A stretch of DNA of 64,000 bases from the NCBI RefSeq assembly GCF_019578655.1, contig NC_063257.1:4402001-4466000 (forward strand). Reading direction: 5' to 3'. Under the pieces are notes generated by a model that worked only from the letters and a program-made list of their open reading frames with translations, was not told where the DNA came from and made no database searches. This document shows positions 1 through 13,644 of the stretch, one piece after another (within the stretch, counting starts at the first letter, position 1; each line of letters begins with the position of its first letter). A program made the translations under genes and the position numbers. The DNA comes from Ricinus communis (lineage: Eukaryota > Streptophyta > Magnoliopsida > Malpighiales > Euphorbiaceae).

Positions 1-3000
1 TTTTAAACTGTACGTACTAAACTTGAGTTCTAGTTTTAAAAGAAAGAAAATACGTGCTCATGTCTAGAAATATTAGTGGATAGAGTAGTAATACTCCATA
101 AAGAATTTAATTATTCAAATTTATTATAAATTTATTTACAAATTTAATTTTACCTTCAAAATTCAATTAATACTATCTTATCCGAATTATGGCGAACAAT
201 TCCTACACATTTCTGTCATTCTGCGTACGCTTGAGCTTCCACCAAACTAACCAGCCAATGTATTCATATTTGCATTCCATCAAATTCAAACAAACATATA
301 AGCACTATAATATATATTGCGGTTACATGTATGCATCTTAATTTTATGCACATCAAAATCATACGTAACAATCAATATATATTGAAAAAGAAAAACAAGT
401 TACAAGTAGGTTAGCCACGTAATTTGTAATATGATTTTGATGTCATATTATTTAAGCCAAAGTTTATTGGCCCATTTTCTTTTTTCCTTTCCAATAATGT
501 CACGTGGGTATATTGAAGACTTGGTGGAAGGATGATAAACAAAATTCATGGAGGATGAGGTGGAGATTGAGATAAGTGATGTGTCTCTCTCTCTATTTAA
601 AGGGCAGGCCTGATTCTTCCATTAGAAAGCTAAGTTCCACAAAGCAAAAGAGAGAGAGAGAGAGTAGAGGAGGTGAAGACAACGTAGAGTGGGGTAAGCT
701 AAGCTAAGGTTTTTCTTGCTTTTATCAAGAGAAAAAAAGGGTCGGTGTGCAATGCTGATGCTTTCAGCTCATATATAGAAATGAAGGATGATTATGTTAC
801 TCTGACTAGACTTTCTTGTCGCACTTCACACCTTATTATTCTATACACATTACATAAACCTCAGAGGCATACCAACATCAAATTGTTTTTTTATTAATAT
901 AGATACATCTTTGCCCATCCTGTCACTCAATTCTATCTTCACATATATTCCGAACACATTTAGGGGGTTAAGTAATTACATATTATGATGAATAATCAAC
1001 ACATAATTGGCCTTTTCCTTTTATCTCTTCCTTGTTTTATATATTTCTTTAAGTAATCAAGATTAGATCAGCTCCACGTTTAATTAGTCGTAGAATAATA
1101 TAGTTGGGACAAGTTCCGTAACCATTTCGCAACTGCGTCCAATTGCAGATGGATTTTCTAGTCTCTAAGTTATAGCAATCTCTTGAATCTCTGTAATTTT
1201 CTCCACATAAAATTGAAAACCACCTTAAATGGAAATCCTCTAGTTTACACGATTAGTTCACCCATATCTGTGAGATCTTCTTTTTCAAGAAAAAAAGAAA
1301 AAAAATTGTGTTAAACGGGTGATTCTATTTCCATGGCAACTTTTGCTAGGGCCACAGCAATAATTCTGAATTGAGCAATATAATACTTTTATTAATTTGA
1401 GTCAAAAATTCTTTTGAATTTTATCTTCAAAAGTACCTATTTCCTCGTGTACTATCTTAACTAGATTACAAATTTTCTTCACAAATTAATCTTATTGTGG
1501 ATTCAGTACTAGAGCATCTTCCTATATTTCAATTTTGCACTAAATTAGTATGATATTTTTTCAAAGGCATCCATAGATTTTTATGCCGCTTAGATGTGTA
1601 AAGGTCCTTCTTTTTTTTTTTTTTTTTTTTAATATTGTGTGGTAAAATTTAATCTGATAATAATAGAAAAAGCCAATAACAAGAAAAGAAAAGTCTCCTC
1701 CATGGAGTTTGACTAAAAGCATAACCAAATACAAGCAGACCGTAGTATGCATAGTGAAGTACAGATGTAGGGTTAAACTAGGAAAAACTTGGGACAGATG
1801 ATAAAGCACCATTAATCTTGTCTTCCCATATTGCTTTTTGACACGCATCACTTGATACTAATACAAAATTATATTATCCTATCTTAGATAGATCATGTGC
1901 AAGAATTTCTCTCTATACAAATATATATGTTGATGTCAATGATATAATAATGCTTAAACTGGAGTTATATAAGTGATAACGTAGATTAGAATCAAGAAAC
2001 CCAAGTTGTAGTAGAAATGCAGACAAAAAAAAGTGGTGGCTTAGTTGACATGGACGGTTGGTAGGAGTAAGAAAATTTAAATTAAACAGTGGAATGTGCA
2101 AAAAGCCAAACAGAGATCACAATCCCACATTTTCACTGGTGGATTTTAGCCTTAAAGCCCGGAACACATCTGAAACCTTATCTCCAACACTGCCACTCCC
2201 ACTGCCACCACCACCACCATCCTTCTCAATTCCTTCATCCTCTATCATTGCCCAACTACAATCCACAATCATCGTCACACATATCCATTTAGAATCGAAT
2301 GCCCCATCATGCCAAATCATTTGTGGCTCCCACATGTCTATCCTTTGCCGCCACCCCCAAGTGTCAATGTCTCCGTATGCCACATCGGCATCGGACAATA
2401 ATAAATCTTGAGTTTCCTTTATAGTGAGTATAATACTCTAAAAGTATGATAAGAGAGTCCTGAATAATGAGTTTGTCTATTATTTATTTGCTTAAAAAGA
2501 AGAATTTAGCAAAAAAATAATAGTAATGACAAGGGAATAGAGTAGAGACCAGTAATTCTGATAAGCATCCTTAACTAATAAGCTTTTCCTTTTTGCTTTA
2601 GCTCGTGGCTTGGATTATCGTTTGATTAGTTTAAGAGAATATTTGTTTAATCCTGGCGCATATGTCAAAGTTGATATCTATCTGCTGGTGCTAGAAACTT
2701 GTCATTCAAGACTTGGATAATTCTAACTCAATGCTTGCTAAATCACTTTTCCTGACCTAATCATTTATAAATTACTTCAATTAAGTCCATGTCTCCATAC
2801 TTTTCATATTCTTTTCTTCTCTTTTCTTTTTTTAATTTCTTTTCCTAACAAGAAAAGAGACTATAGCCATAAGTAAAGAGGCGCAAAACTAATTAAGAAA
2901 TAAAGTCCCATTAATCCTATGGTTAAATGTCTAATCAATAGATAGTAATTAATCATGACCCACATAATAATATAAAGGAAATGAGGAATGCATTGAACTA

Positions 3001-5316
3001 ACAGATTCGTCGGTGGATTGCTCGTACCATTTCGGGTATGATTTCCCATCACTTCATTTCACAGCAAAAAGATGCTATCTTTCAGAATTTAAGTTTGTTC
3101 ACTTCTAGTGGTGGAGATGGGTACCCATATATATCATGCCATATTGTGTGTGTCACAAAAAAATATTATTGATTGCAAATCTTTCTTATAGAAATATTGC
3201 ATGGTTATTTAGTTCAAAACTCCTCATCAACTTATAGCTAAGAAAGAATTCTACACCATTAAATTAATAGTTTTCTAAAATAGTAAAAATTTTCTCTTTT
3301 CTGTAAATAGTTTTAGAAAATTTGATTTTTCACATTTCATGAAGCCGTTATATCTTCGTTAAAATTTATATTAAATATTTTAAGATTCTTTCAGGCCAAT
3401 GTCTATAATAGGATACTGATATTTTCAGATATATTGGATTGAAGATGTCTTCTATAGTTACTTTTTTCATATATATATTTTATTTTATTTTTATCACCAT
3501 ATGATGGAATTATACTTCATCATCTAATGATGATCACTAAGAACATTAAAATCTATTTCATAAAATATAAAGTGACCATAATTCCCACGATGATATTATA
3601 TCTAAGTGCATATCTCTTTCTCTTCTCCCATATTCACCAAAATAGTAGGTCTTATGTACCTCTAAGCAAAATAATATTGTCACTGCTACTGCAAATTAGC
3701 ATTATAAAAGAGCGAACACAAACAATAAGGGCTTGTCGAATTGTTTTGCGTCACATCATAATAATAAACATTATGTCATTTATATGAGAAATATTAAAAT
3801 TTCTCATTGAAGCATATGAAAAATGCCTTAGTCATCTCCTCTTCTTTGCTGTTTCCCTTCGTGAAGGCACCTTTTCATTTATCATCAACGAACTAGCCTC
3901 ATTAGTCAATCCACTAACTCTATGGATATGTCCTATTATGCATTACACTAACAATGGTGCTGCCAAGAGTGGTTTTTGCCAGCGAAAGTTTGTGGGAATT
4001 TAGAAATGTAATAACTTTAATTTTGTAATATGCACTGAAGCATATTAGAAAAAGGGGGGAAACCCTCTTAATAATTTCAAAAATAAATGAATTAATCCCG
4101 GCATGTCATTGTGCTCTTTATCGAATTCCTTTTATCCCTAGATGTTAGTCGAGGGTTTATATTATAAATCATAATCTTAAAGAAACTAAGATTTTTAATA
4201 TCAGTAGCTGAATCTATATTGTAAAAGTATTTAAGTTGGCTATCTTCTTTTATATTCATTGAAAATATGATAGATAGGTTGTGATTTAAGGCTACTACTC
4301 TTCCCCTTCATCAATCACAAGCCATAAAAATGATAAGACTTCACTACTTATGATGCAAGGACTCGAATTAAAAATCACCTCCACTGTCACACTAAATAAA
4401 TAAATAATAGACATACAAGCTTTTACATAAGGAATTAGGTCAGAAAAATATAAGCCCGGATTTCAAAGTTGATGTGCTAAGGATGCAGTAGTGAAAGTAT
4501 ATAGGATAAGGAGCAGAGCTTACAAATGATCCATGTCTTATGAACGAAGGCATGTTGTGGGGAACATCTGGGCGGTCTGAGATTATTAGTACACAAAAGC
4601 ACGTAGTTGATCATGGGTCTCCATCTAACGCTTACAAATGCTGTCCCCTTCTCTGTTTAATCAATCTCACTAAATTCACTGTCATCATCAATAAATCACA
4701 ATAATATCTGTGTATATCTTTAATCGCCTCCAACATCAATTGATTTTGCCACTTGACCCGACAAATTTACCCTTGTACATACAAGCTTTTCTTCCGTTTT
4801 CGTTTTCTAATGTACATCAATACTTTAATGCAGTACCGAGAAGTGTAGCATGCCATAAATATTGTACGTACAAATCAATAGAAAATTACAGAAATTATAT
4901 TTGTTACTTGTAAAGTAAAAGAGCAGAGGAAATGGTAAAGAGTGGAATGATTTTCTTATGTGCTCTAATGTATACCCACTTTCCATGTGATTCCACGTAT
5001 GCTATCCATTCAATATACATTGTATTCTCATAGGTGTATCTTTCTTTCTCATGGTCAACCTGTAAGGACAAAGAGACATAGGTATTTTTTTCATAATCCC
5101 ACAAACAAGATTCCTTACTCTACTCATTTAATTTCTTTCATTTAATAATCAGCCCCCACACAAGAAAAGACACCAACCTATCTACACAAACACACTTTCC
5201 TCAACCTTTACATTTACTCTCAAGAATTAATACACTCTATCTCTCTAGCTAGTGTCATCCATAGCATTCCGAGATTTTGCGTTCAGTATACTTCAACAAC
5301 AATAGGACTTAAAAAC
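1..5316. other. Gene-free 5' region upstream of the HD-Zip gene
   Basis: I see no supportable protein-coding gene here. The sequence is AT-rich with poly-T runs (for example near 1610-1630). Two places stand out: a promoter-like cluster at about 490-700, and a less AT-rich block at about 2040-2410 where open frames exist on both strands but none shows a family signature. The last few hundred bases before 5317 are pyrimidine-rich and fit a promoter and 5' leader for the HD-Zip gene. Confidence 0.6.
491..700 (+). promoter_or_regulatory. Promoter-like cluster without a recognised gene
   Basis: In the expected order on the plus strand lie a CCAAT box (491-495), a G-box CACGTG (501-506), a TATA-like TATTTAAAGG (594-603), a GA-rich leader ending in an AG dinucleotide run (about 650-664), and a good splice-donor-like GTAAGC near 694. 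No long open frame follows, only short ones such as a 38-codon frame starting at 781. It could drive a non-coding RNA, a spliced leader of an unseen gene, or be chance. I found none of the well-known plant microRNA sequences here by eye. Confidence 0.3.
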
Positions 5317-6462
5317 ATGGGTTTTGGAATTTCTGATCATGGTACTTGTAACACTGGCCTTGGTTTAGGGCTAATCTGCCATGAAAAGGAAGAAAACTCC
5401 TCTCAGCATCAATCTGATCGGCATCGTCAAGGAAAGAAGAAGAAACTTTCTTTGAAATATGACCATATGTTCCCATCTCTCACGTTAGGCCTTCCACAAG
5501 AGGCATATGCATCGGTTAATAAGGTGGAGCCAGATTTACAGCCGCAGGCATCATCTCCTAGTGCAGTTTCCTCATTTTCTAACTCAAGTGTCAAGAAAGA
5601 GAGAGATTCTGGTGGTGGTGGTGGTGGTGAAGAGGTAGACGGAGAAAGAGTCTCTTCAAGAGTAAGTGATGAAGATGAAGAAGGAAGTCCAAGAAAGAAA
5701 CTTAGACTTACCAAACAACAATCTGCTATTTTGGAAGACAACTTCAAAGAACACAGCACTCTCAATCCTGTATATATTGATTTTCTTACTTTTCACCTTC
5801 TTTATATTATTTCTAGCGTTTATATACATATGATTTTGTGATAAGATGATGAATTTGTTATGTTAAGTGCTTGACTTTGATTTTTCTTTTCTTGAATTAT
5901 TAGAAGCAAAAGCAAGCCTTAGCAGAACAGCTCAATCTCAGGCCACGTCAAGTAGAAGTATGGTTCCAGAACAGAAGAGCCAGGTACATACTATAATCCA
6001 TATATAATATCAAATTCTTGAAACAAATCATCTTTTAACAAGTGTTTGATCTATGCGCAATCCTTCTCTTGATGTTAATTAATATGTATTGCATATTGAT
6101 TTATTGATGAACTCGACACACTACAGGTGTAGAATACTATGAAAATATATATGCATGTTTGCTATTGCAGGACTAAGCTGAAGCAAACTGAGGTAGACTG
6201 TGAGGTACTAAAGAAATGTTGCGAAACGCTAACAGAAGAGAACAACAGGCTGCAGAAGGAATTGCAAGAGCTCAAATCGTTGAAACTGCAGGCTGCACCC
6301 TTTTATATGCAGTTGCCTGCAGCTACCTTAACTATGTGCCCTTCTTGTGAGCGGATTGGCGGTGGTGGTGATGGCAGCTCTTCCACAAGCACTATAACCG
6401 TCGGAGTTGGATCGAAACCTCATTTCTACAGTCCTTTCACCCATCCATCGGCAGCATGTTAG
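5317..6462 (+). CDS. HAT22: HD-Zip class II homeodomain-leucine zipper transcription factor, HAT22/HAT9-like
   Basis: Three exons, 5317-5769, 5904-5983 and 6171-6462, join with matching phase to 274 aa. The N-terminus carries two LxLxL EAR-type repression motifs (LGLGL at residues 15-19 and LTLGL soon after MFPS), then a Gly-rich and acidic linker. The homeodomain begins about residue 124 ([18 protein letters not shown]) and ends in WFQNRRAR at about 171-178. The zipper has leucines at 191, 198, 205 and 212. CPSCE at 234-238 is the class II redox signature. The C-terminus NPF/HPSAAC style (here ending HPSAAC) matches HAT22/HAT9. Family knowledge: nuclear repressors that bind CAATNATTG-type sites and act in auxin, cytokinin and shade responses. 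Both introns are short; the first lies inside the homeodomain. HAT22 versus HAT9 orthology is inferred. Confidence 0.95.
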
Positions 6463-9400
6463 GCAAAGTATGAGGCCACAGCACATGTATTTTATGTTCT
6501 TGGCTTCTGTATCATATGATTAATTAAGGCACTAATGAAACTAATTTTGTAGAGTCTATCTCTATCTCCTTTCTATTTTCTTCTTCTTCTTTCATGTGTA
6601 TACATGCTTGTAAATTCTTTAGCAAATTTCTGGGAAGGACTTTACTTAATTAAGTATACTTGATTAATAATTTTAAAATATGCTGAACTTATGCTTAATT
6701 AGATCAAGCAATGGAGAATTTTAACGCCTGCCACTCCCAATCTCTTCTTTCTACGGGGGTGGCGGTACGGAAAGGTGTACTATAAGGGCCCAACCGCCCA
6801 AATAGGAATCGTAGGTTTATGGGAGAGAGATTCAACCGACCTAACTACTTAATTAAGTCGTAAGCTGAGTTAGCTTGGGTTGAAGCTTTAGGCATTAGGG
6901 CAAGTGGACATTGCAGCAATAAAGTTCTTGGATGGTGTGCAAAGTGGTAATTCTTTCTCCTCTTCTTGACGCATTTGGTGGCGTCAGTTTCTCTTTAAAG
7001 GATTTCTACCCTTTCTTAACCTATATTTTTTTTTCTTTTGGAATACATAATATTGAATACTACATTTTTCTTAAATCTCTCTTTTCGGCCAATTTGGCTC
7101 CTGAACCCATGGAGACAAATGCCCAAATCTCCTTGGTTAACTACTACTTTGTACTTTGATAAAATATATGTTATTTATTTAATTTTGAATCTCATAGTTT
7201 TGATATAAAAATATATAAATTTGATTGGTTGACATATATGATAAAAAGTTTGACATATAATGTTTATACTAAAAGGTAACTCTATATTTTTTAAATCTAT
7301 ATCTTTCTATCTTAAATTATTATATTATATACATTAACTGATATTTTATATTTTTAATTAAAAAAAAATTGCTAAGTTATTTTATTGATTAAATTATATT
7401 TCTTAATCTGTTTAAAATATTAAATCATATAGCTGATATAAATATAATAAACATATTTATTAATTAATTGAATTCTTTAAATTTATAGATGAGTAGTGGT
7501 TTTAAAATAGGTCAACTTATCCTTAGCTTAGTAATATGTAATAACGCCTACAATTGGTTATATTTCAGAATTTTGAAGATAATACCCTTCTTGTTTTAGA
7601 TGATAGTCCCACATGTATACTGTATATAGGTAACTAATCTTGTGGGGAATATGTTTTTTTTTGACAATTTCTTCAACTCGTGAGCTTGATTTGCCTTAAA
7701 ACCTCGCCATATGTTGAGGAACCTCTGTGGTTTTTTGTTGGACGAGAAGAAAGATTCTGCTTCTGAATGGACTGTCGAATCTTACTTGCTAGTTTATACA
7801 TTTTTCGCTAAACAAAAATTAATGAAACATAATTGTTTGTCCTTGAAAAACAACCAAGCAAAACAGATTATGAATATCTAATTGCACGTATGGTCGCCCA
7901 TTCCCTATTCCGACTTGCTTCTTTTCCATCGACCCAGAAAAATAAGTAAATAAGAAGATTGAGGGAAGCCACTATCAATTTGGTTTCCATATTTATGCAG
8001 ATGTAATTACAAGTGTCAAGAGTTGTGATTTATGACAATTGCCATACCTAACTTTATATCGGCCTTAGTAATTTAAATTTGGTGCATATTCTGCTATGCA
8101 CATCTCTTGGGTCATATAATATTCATGTATGCAATTTACAGATAATGAAGGAATAATCAAATTTGATGAATTTGAATGGTTGAGATGGTCAAGCAAATGC
8201 GGTGATTCATGACTCTTAGGTTACGTTAAATAATACTGCAATTGTGGTTGTGCCTATCTAAATAAATTTCAAGTTATATAAGTTTATCTTCTTTAGAAAG
8301 TGTTTACGTGATTAAGCAAACTTCATAAAAGTATTAATTTCAAAACAGGAAGACAAGAGTGAATTAAAAAAAAAATACTAAACATGCATCAAAACCTGAA
8401 TAAAGTCTCCTTAAACAGATAGTTCATTGATACTGATATGTAGAAAAATAATGATTTGATGAACAACGAATGATGCTGACATTGACGTCCTTGAATTGGC
8501 CACATGGATACACACACACACACATGTGGTAGTAATCAAATTTCTCATGATTTTTTTTTCTAGGTTTTCTGTTTATCTTTAACCTCACTGCTAATCATTC
8601 ATTCTTGCTGGAAATGACAAGGTGAGCTATGGCTACTTGATCTACTAATATGTTCTATACTACATATGCAAAATCGTCGTCATTAGGGAACACTGACGTC
8701 GTATTAATACCAACTACATTGTCATCATCGATGTCAACAATTTTTTTGTTATAAATTTGTAATCTATGATCCATATTTGTCCGCGTGGTGCAGCTTAATT
8801 ATATGTTATATGTATATTATCTTCAGGTTTCTTTTTTTTTTTTTTTTTTTTTGGAACGACGTACAGACAAATGGTAATGTTAATTTTATTATGGTTTGTC
8901 TAGATAAATCTATGGATCTTGAGACATAATATTTTATGTTTAAATTAAACACCGATTACTTGATGATTAATTTGATGAGACTGACCTATAGATATATATG
9001 TACTTAGGGTAGATTAAGGATTAATTTTAGTAGCTAAAAGATAGAATAACAAACAAAAAGTGTACAGGAATAATTTCCACGGTTAGGTCTCTTATGAGCA
9101 GGAATACTACTATAGTATTTTAGCAATCTAACTGATGTTGCTGCGATCTTGATGCCCAATAATGGAGATTGTGACTCTAGCAAAATTTGAATTTTCCAGG
9201 TCAAGAAATTAAGTAAACAAATAGTACTCCAGCAACAAAACTGTAATTACCAGTGTTATTCTTTATAATGTTCACATCAGTCATGAGAGGAATAAAAAAG
9301 TTGAAAATTGAAGAAAAGCAATGACAATAATGATATTTGTAAGGGATGGTTGAAAAAAGTATATATATTTGAGGCCTCATTTAATAATTCAAATTTTTCG

Positions 9401-11158
9401 GTCAATTATTTCTAAAACATATAGTATTTATAATAACAATTCAAATGCAATTGATCCTAAGAGAACTCTCTTTAAATAAATTACGTTATTCAACGATCAT
9501 AAAGCCCCACGTAAACACTATTGGTACATATTTGATTTTCTTTTGGAAGCTCATATTGTCTAATTTTTCTGTTTTGGAATGCAAATATCATAATAAATCT
9601 TTAATCATTAATGAGTAAGAGTGAGGCAAGCGTTTGAATTAAATCTATTTTTGACATATAAAATTCAAAAAGATAAAAATGAAAAACAAGAATCACTTTA
9701 GAGAAGAAAAGTATTCCTTTATTTAATGGGATTAGTCGTAGTGGTAAAGAGATAATCAAAGTGGTAAATTATATAATTGAGAACTGGGATTGCATGTGGG
9801 GATCATTTTAACAATTTAAGTTATACTTGAGATATCAAATTATGAAAACTTAGAATGAAGTGATAAATCCGCAGCATGCATACACGTGTGATATCCATTT
9901 CAAGCTTAGAGAAAATTGGTGGCTTAAATTAATATTTGTTTCAGTTCTATTGGTGGAAATACACTAGTTAAGAAATTGATCAAGCCCCTTCAAAAACTAT
10001 GGAAACAAAACAAACAAATATTGGGCCGAACTTAAATAGAACTGCAGCAAACAAAAATTAATGTGTAAGATGTCAGCAACAGCTCCTGCCCGAACCTAGG
10101 AATGTATTCAGCCCACAGCTACCGGAAGGGCTCTCTTTTGGGTTTTAAAAGAATGAATTCTTTTCACCCAAAAAAAAAAAGAACATAAATAACATAATAA
10201 TTTCACTAATTGGCCTCCCCACGAATCAGGTTCAATTTTCACAGAAGGGTGTCTATGAAGGATGCTCCTGACTCCTCCAGCTATGGCACTAATCTCCCAT
10301 GGGGCAGCACGATCATCATAATTTGAACTGTCATAAACATCGTATAAGTTTGTTTCAATTCTTATTTAGATTTTGTCTATACTTCACCATAATTAATAAA
10401 AAAATAATATTATATATATACACGAGCATTTAATATATTGGATGATTAACACATATTATATTATTTAAGACTAATAAATAAATATTAATCATTTATCGAT
10501 TTATAAATTTGTACATAATATCAAATCTAGATAAAAAAATAAAAAAATTTCACCACATACATATTTCATTATAATATAAAAGATATGAAGATTTAACTAT
10601 TCATAAACTTTTTATTATTCGGAGCAACAAAAACAATATCTAGTTAGTGAATATCTATAAAATCTATATATTTTAGGCATATATCACACTCTAGCATATA
10701 TATCTTTCAAATTGAAATCTAGTTAATTAAAGAAAGATTCTTAAGTAAACTTATTATACCACGTCATCCGTACATTTAAAAAAATACCTTACTAGTAAAC
10801 TTTTAATGTTCTTGATAGTGCATCCATTACATGCTGATCATCAAATGAAACAAAAAGGATGCGGCAAAAATTGTATGAGTATTCTCTCTTTGAACACTAT
10901 GTATCAAAATAATAATTAGAATATAAAAAATAAATAAATTAAAGTTTGGCGATTAATTTATAATAGAATATAAAATTTAGTGACAAAGATAATTTCTGTA
11001 TAGAAATAATAAAATGAAATATTGTGTTTTTCCATTTCAATCGTAAATCTGTGATTAGCGTAAAATCTATCTTGTTCTTTTAAACTCGATGGCTTTTTAA
11101 AATAATAAAATTAGAAAGTGGGGCGAGCTTACATATTTTCACTAATAGTAATTAGAAA
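6463..11158. other. Intergenic DNA downstream of the HD-Zip gene
   Basis: The first 150 bases are probably 3' UTR. A small GC-richer patch at about 6720-6900 contains GGCCCA-type motifs but no gene. The rest is AT-rich with homopolymer tracts (for example poly-T at 8830-8852) and a short CA repeat near 8512-8524. I see no conserved coding sequence. Confidence 0.6.
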
Positions 11159-11530
11159 CTGAATAGGATTGATGCTGCTTTCTTAAATGATGGAAATATG
11201 GTTGGTTCAGGAGGGATTATTAGTCACGACGATGGTGAAGCTATTGTTCTTGCCGGGGAAAAGGGTTATGGCTGTTAGGCCGCGCAACTTGCTATAGCAT
11301 TGGCCATGTTCTCTGGGGTATCAATTCGCCAACTCGAAGCTGAAGCAAGCTCGTGCAATATATGGCAAATAGGCTTAAGGATAACAGTCAAGTCTTGGCA
11401 GTTCATCGTCTAATATATGATGACATTCTACGTAGATCATCTGATTTTAGTTTTGTTTCTTTTCTCTTACTTCAATCGCTGCTATAATAAGGTTGCCCAT
11501 CCTCTAGCGAAATGGGCTTTAGGTCTTTGA
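11159..11530 (+). pseudogene. Degenerate RNase H-like (RVT_3) fragment of a retroelement
   Basis: Reading on the plus strand, the first part gives a typical plant RVT_3/RNase H start (an IDAAF motif, then GSGGIISHDDG and an alanine-rich helix with LAIALAMF and LEAEAS). A stop codon TAG lies in frame at 11276-11278. After about 11350 the similarity continues in a second frame (QYMANRLKDNSQVLAVHRL) and then a third (NKVAHPLAKWALGL, stop at 11528-11530), the usual C-terminal NxVAHxLAKxAL signature. One stop and at least two frameshifts show it is dead. Such domains occur at the end of plant LINE-type polyproteins and as stand-alone copies. I saw no reverse transcriptase upstream, so it is a fragment. 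Confidence 0.75.
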
Positions 11531-11914
11531 GTATGATCTCTTTTTTTATGGAGGATGTACCTCCTTGTTCAAAATTGTTACTTGATGGAGATGTTTCTGC
11601 TTTGTTGAGATTTGAAAGTTTAATTTCCAATGAAAAAATTTAATGATGTAAAAACTATTTGTATACACCTTTTCTTTTTTTATAAAATAGAATATAATGA
11701 CATCAATGATTTAAAATAAATTTTTAATAATATATATATATACATGCACATAAAATAGCACAAATATTCATAAGAAATAGACGTGTGACAAACCTATCAA
11801 TAGAATTAGTCATGTGGTAACAATTCGGAGAAAAATAAACCAATCGAATCAAGCCATGTGGCATTTGACATTAAAATATAAAACATAAAAAAAATTATAT
11901 TGATTTAGTTTATC

Positions 11915-12110
11915 ACATAACCATATGCAAAATTAATTACATAATAATATATAAATTATTAATTAAATATAATATTTATATTGATTAATTATTAATTATG
12001 AGTAATTAACAATAATAAATAAACTAATCAATATAAATATTACATTTAATAAATAATATCGTGTAGTAATATATAATTAATTTTACCTATAAATGGTATC
12101 TAAAAGTTTT
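11915..12110. mobile_element. Fold-back / MITE-like inverted repeat
   Basis: Two arms of about 65-80 bases are imperfect reverse complements around a short centre near 12000. The inner arms are clearest: AATATTTATATTGATTAATT ending near 11990 pairs with AACTAATCAATATAAATATT at about 12021-12040, and the outer arms both carry AAAATTAATTA-type sequence. It is very AT-rich, non-coding and could fold into a long hairpin. The size fits a small non-autonomous DNA transposon, but I could not define terminal repeats or a target-site duplication. Confidence 0.5.
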
Positions 12111-13644
12111 TCGAACATATAATTCAGAAAATTTAAGAGCATCAATTTATCTATGATTGTCTTCTCAAAGAAAACTATCTAACTAATTAAATGTCTTAAT
12201 AATGAAATCTATTTGATGAGAATTATGAGTTGCAATGAACTCATGGAGGAAGACATTTAAGTAAAGAAGATGAAAGATAATCAAAACTTACCGAATTTCA
12301 TATCTGTGAGTTTTCTAGTTTTTTTTGTTTTGTTGTGTTGTTGGCGACAACAATTTGCAATGGCACCAAGTCATGGACAATGAATGCATTACTTATGCCT
12401 AATTGTTTTACTGGAAACCACATAAGGTAATGGAGAAGCAAGCGACTGCAATACTATGTTAATTTAAATCTATTTCATTTGAACAAAAAACATGGGAGAA
12501 AATATACACAGAAATAATAAAATTAATTTAGTATCATGAATTATATTAATTTATTGATATAATAAGGTAACTCTGAATTAAATTTCAATTCGTTTAAAGC
12601 ATATAAAATTTAATTTTATATTTCAAAAGATAGATTTGAAATTAATTATTATTATAGTTGAACTATCTATTTTATCTGAACATTCTCTCAGAAATATCTT
12701 TCATTATTTACAACTGAAATTAAGCATTAGAAAATCAAATAATAGACACCCATTATTTATAATATTTCATAATATTCTTAGCATTTTCCTAACGTTATGA
12801 TGGCTATCAATTTAACCTAACTTCAGTGATTAATACTGAAATCATTTATACTTTTAGATCAGTTATATTTTGTTGCATTTAAATTTTACATAAAATTAGA
12901 AACATTAAGCGAAAGTAAGAGGGATTGATATAAATCCGTATATAGTGATTTTATTACTATTTAGGTTATATGTTTTTTAATGTTAATTATATAATTTTGT
13001 ATCATTTTATGCATTATAAAAAGGTCATATGCGATCTAACTTCAAATTGATAATAAGATTTTCTTCTTCTCAACAAAATTTGACAATATAATTTTGAAGG
13101 TATAAACGAATAGACAATTTATCAAATCAATTGGTCCAAAGATAATTGCATTTAGATTTTAATCTTTTACAACAATGAATACTAAAAAAATGCATTGCAT
13201 TTCGATGCTCTGCAAAAAGCATTGCTGGATATGACTATATATATACTTGAGAGCACGTATTCCTTTTACAGAAATGCAAATACACTAGACATGCTTAAGC
13301 TTACAAGCCTCTCTTAATGAATCAATGTCGTCCACTTGACAAGCTTCAGACAAGGCAAAGTTGCACACTGTAACTTCAGAACCCCCAAAGATATGAAGCG
13401 GACAATGATTGACATTCCATCTTGAATATTATCACAATTACATACAGGCAAATTAATGATACACGAGATTATGAAGATGACATTTCTTATAAGAGAAAAG
13501 AATACTATTGTTTTAGGTTCCAGAGCATTACCTAGAGTTTCTCAATTTAAAAATATAACATGGCATGAATAACAGTTTTCATGCTAAGCGTGAGGAAATG
13601 AAGCTAACACTACCACTTTAGCATTGAGGCTCTCCAGCTGCTGC
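12111..13644. other. Intergenic DNA and probable 3' UTR of the KNOX gene
   Basis: AT-rich sequence without a recognisable gene. The last few hundred bases before 13645 are the likely 3' UTR and polyadenylation region of the minus-strand KNOX gene. A CAATGATTG site, the type bound by HD-Zip II proteins, lies at 13403-13411, but one or two are expected by chance in a window of this size and composition. Confidence 0.55.

Noticed and set aside
6932..7159. 75-codon plus-strand frame after the HD-Zip gene
   Set aside because: Low-complexity hydrophobic composition without any motif or splice context.
13403..13411. CAATGATTG HD-Zip II site near the KNOX gene, and a second at 21684-21692
   Set aside because: About one such site is expected by chance in 64 kb of this base composition.
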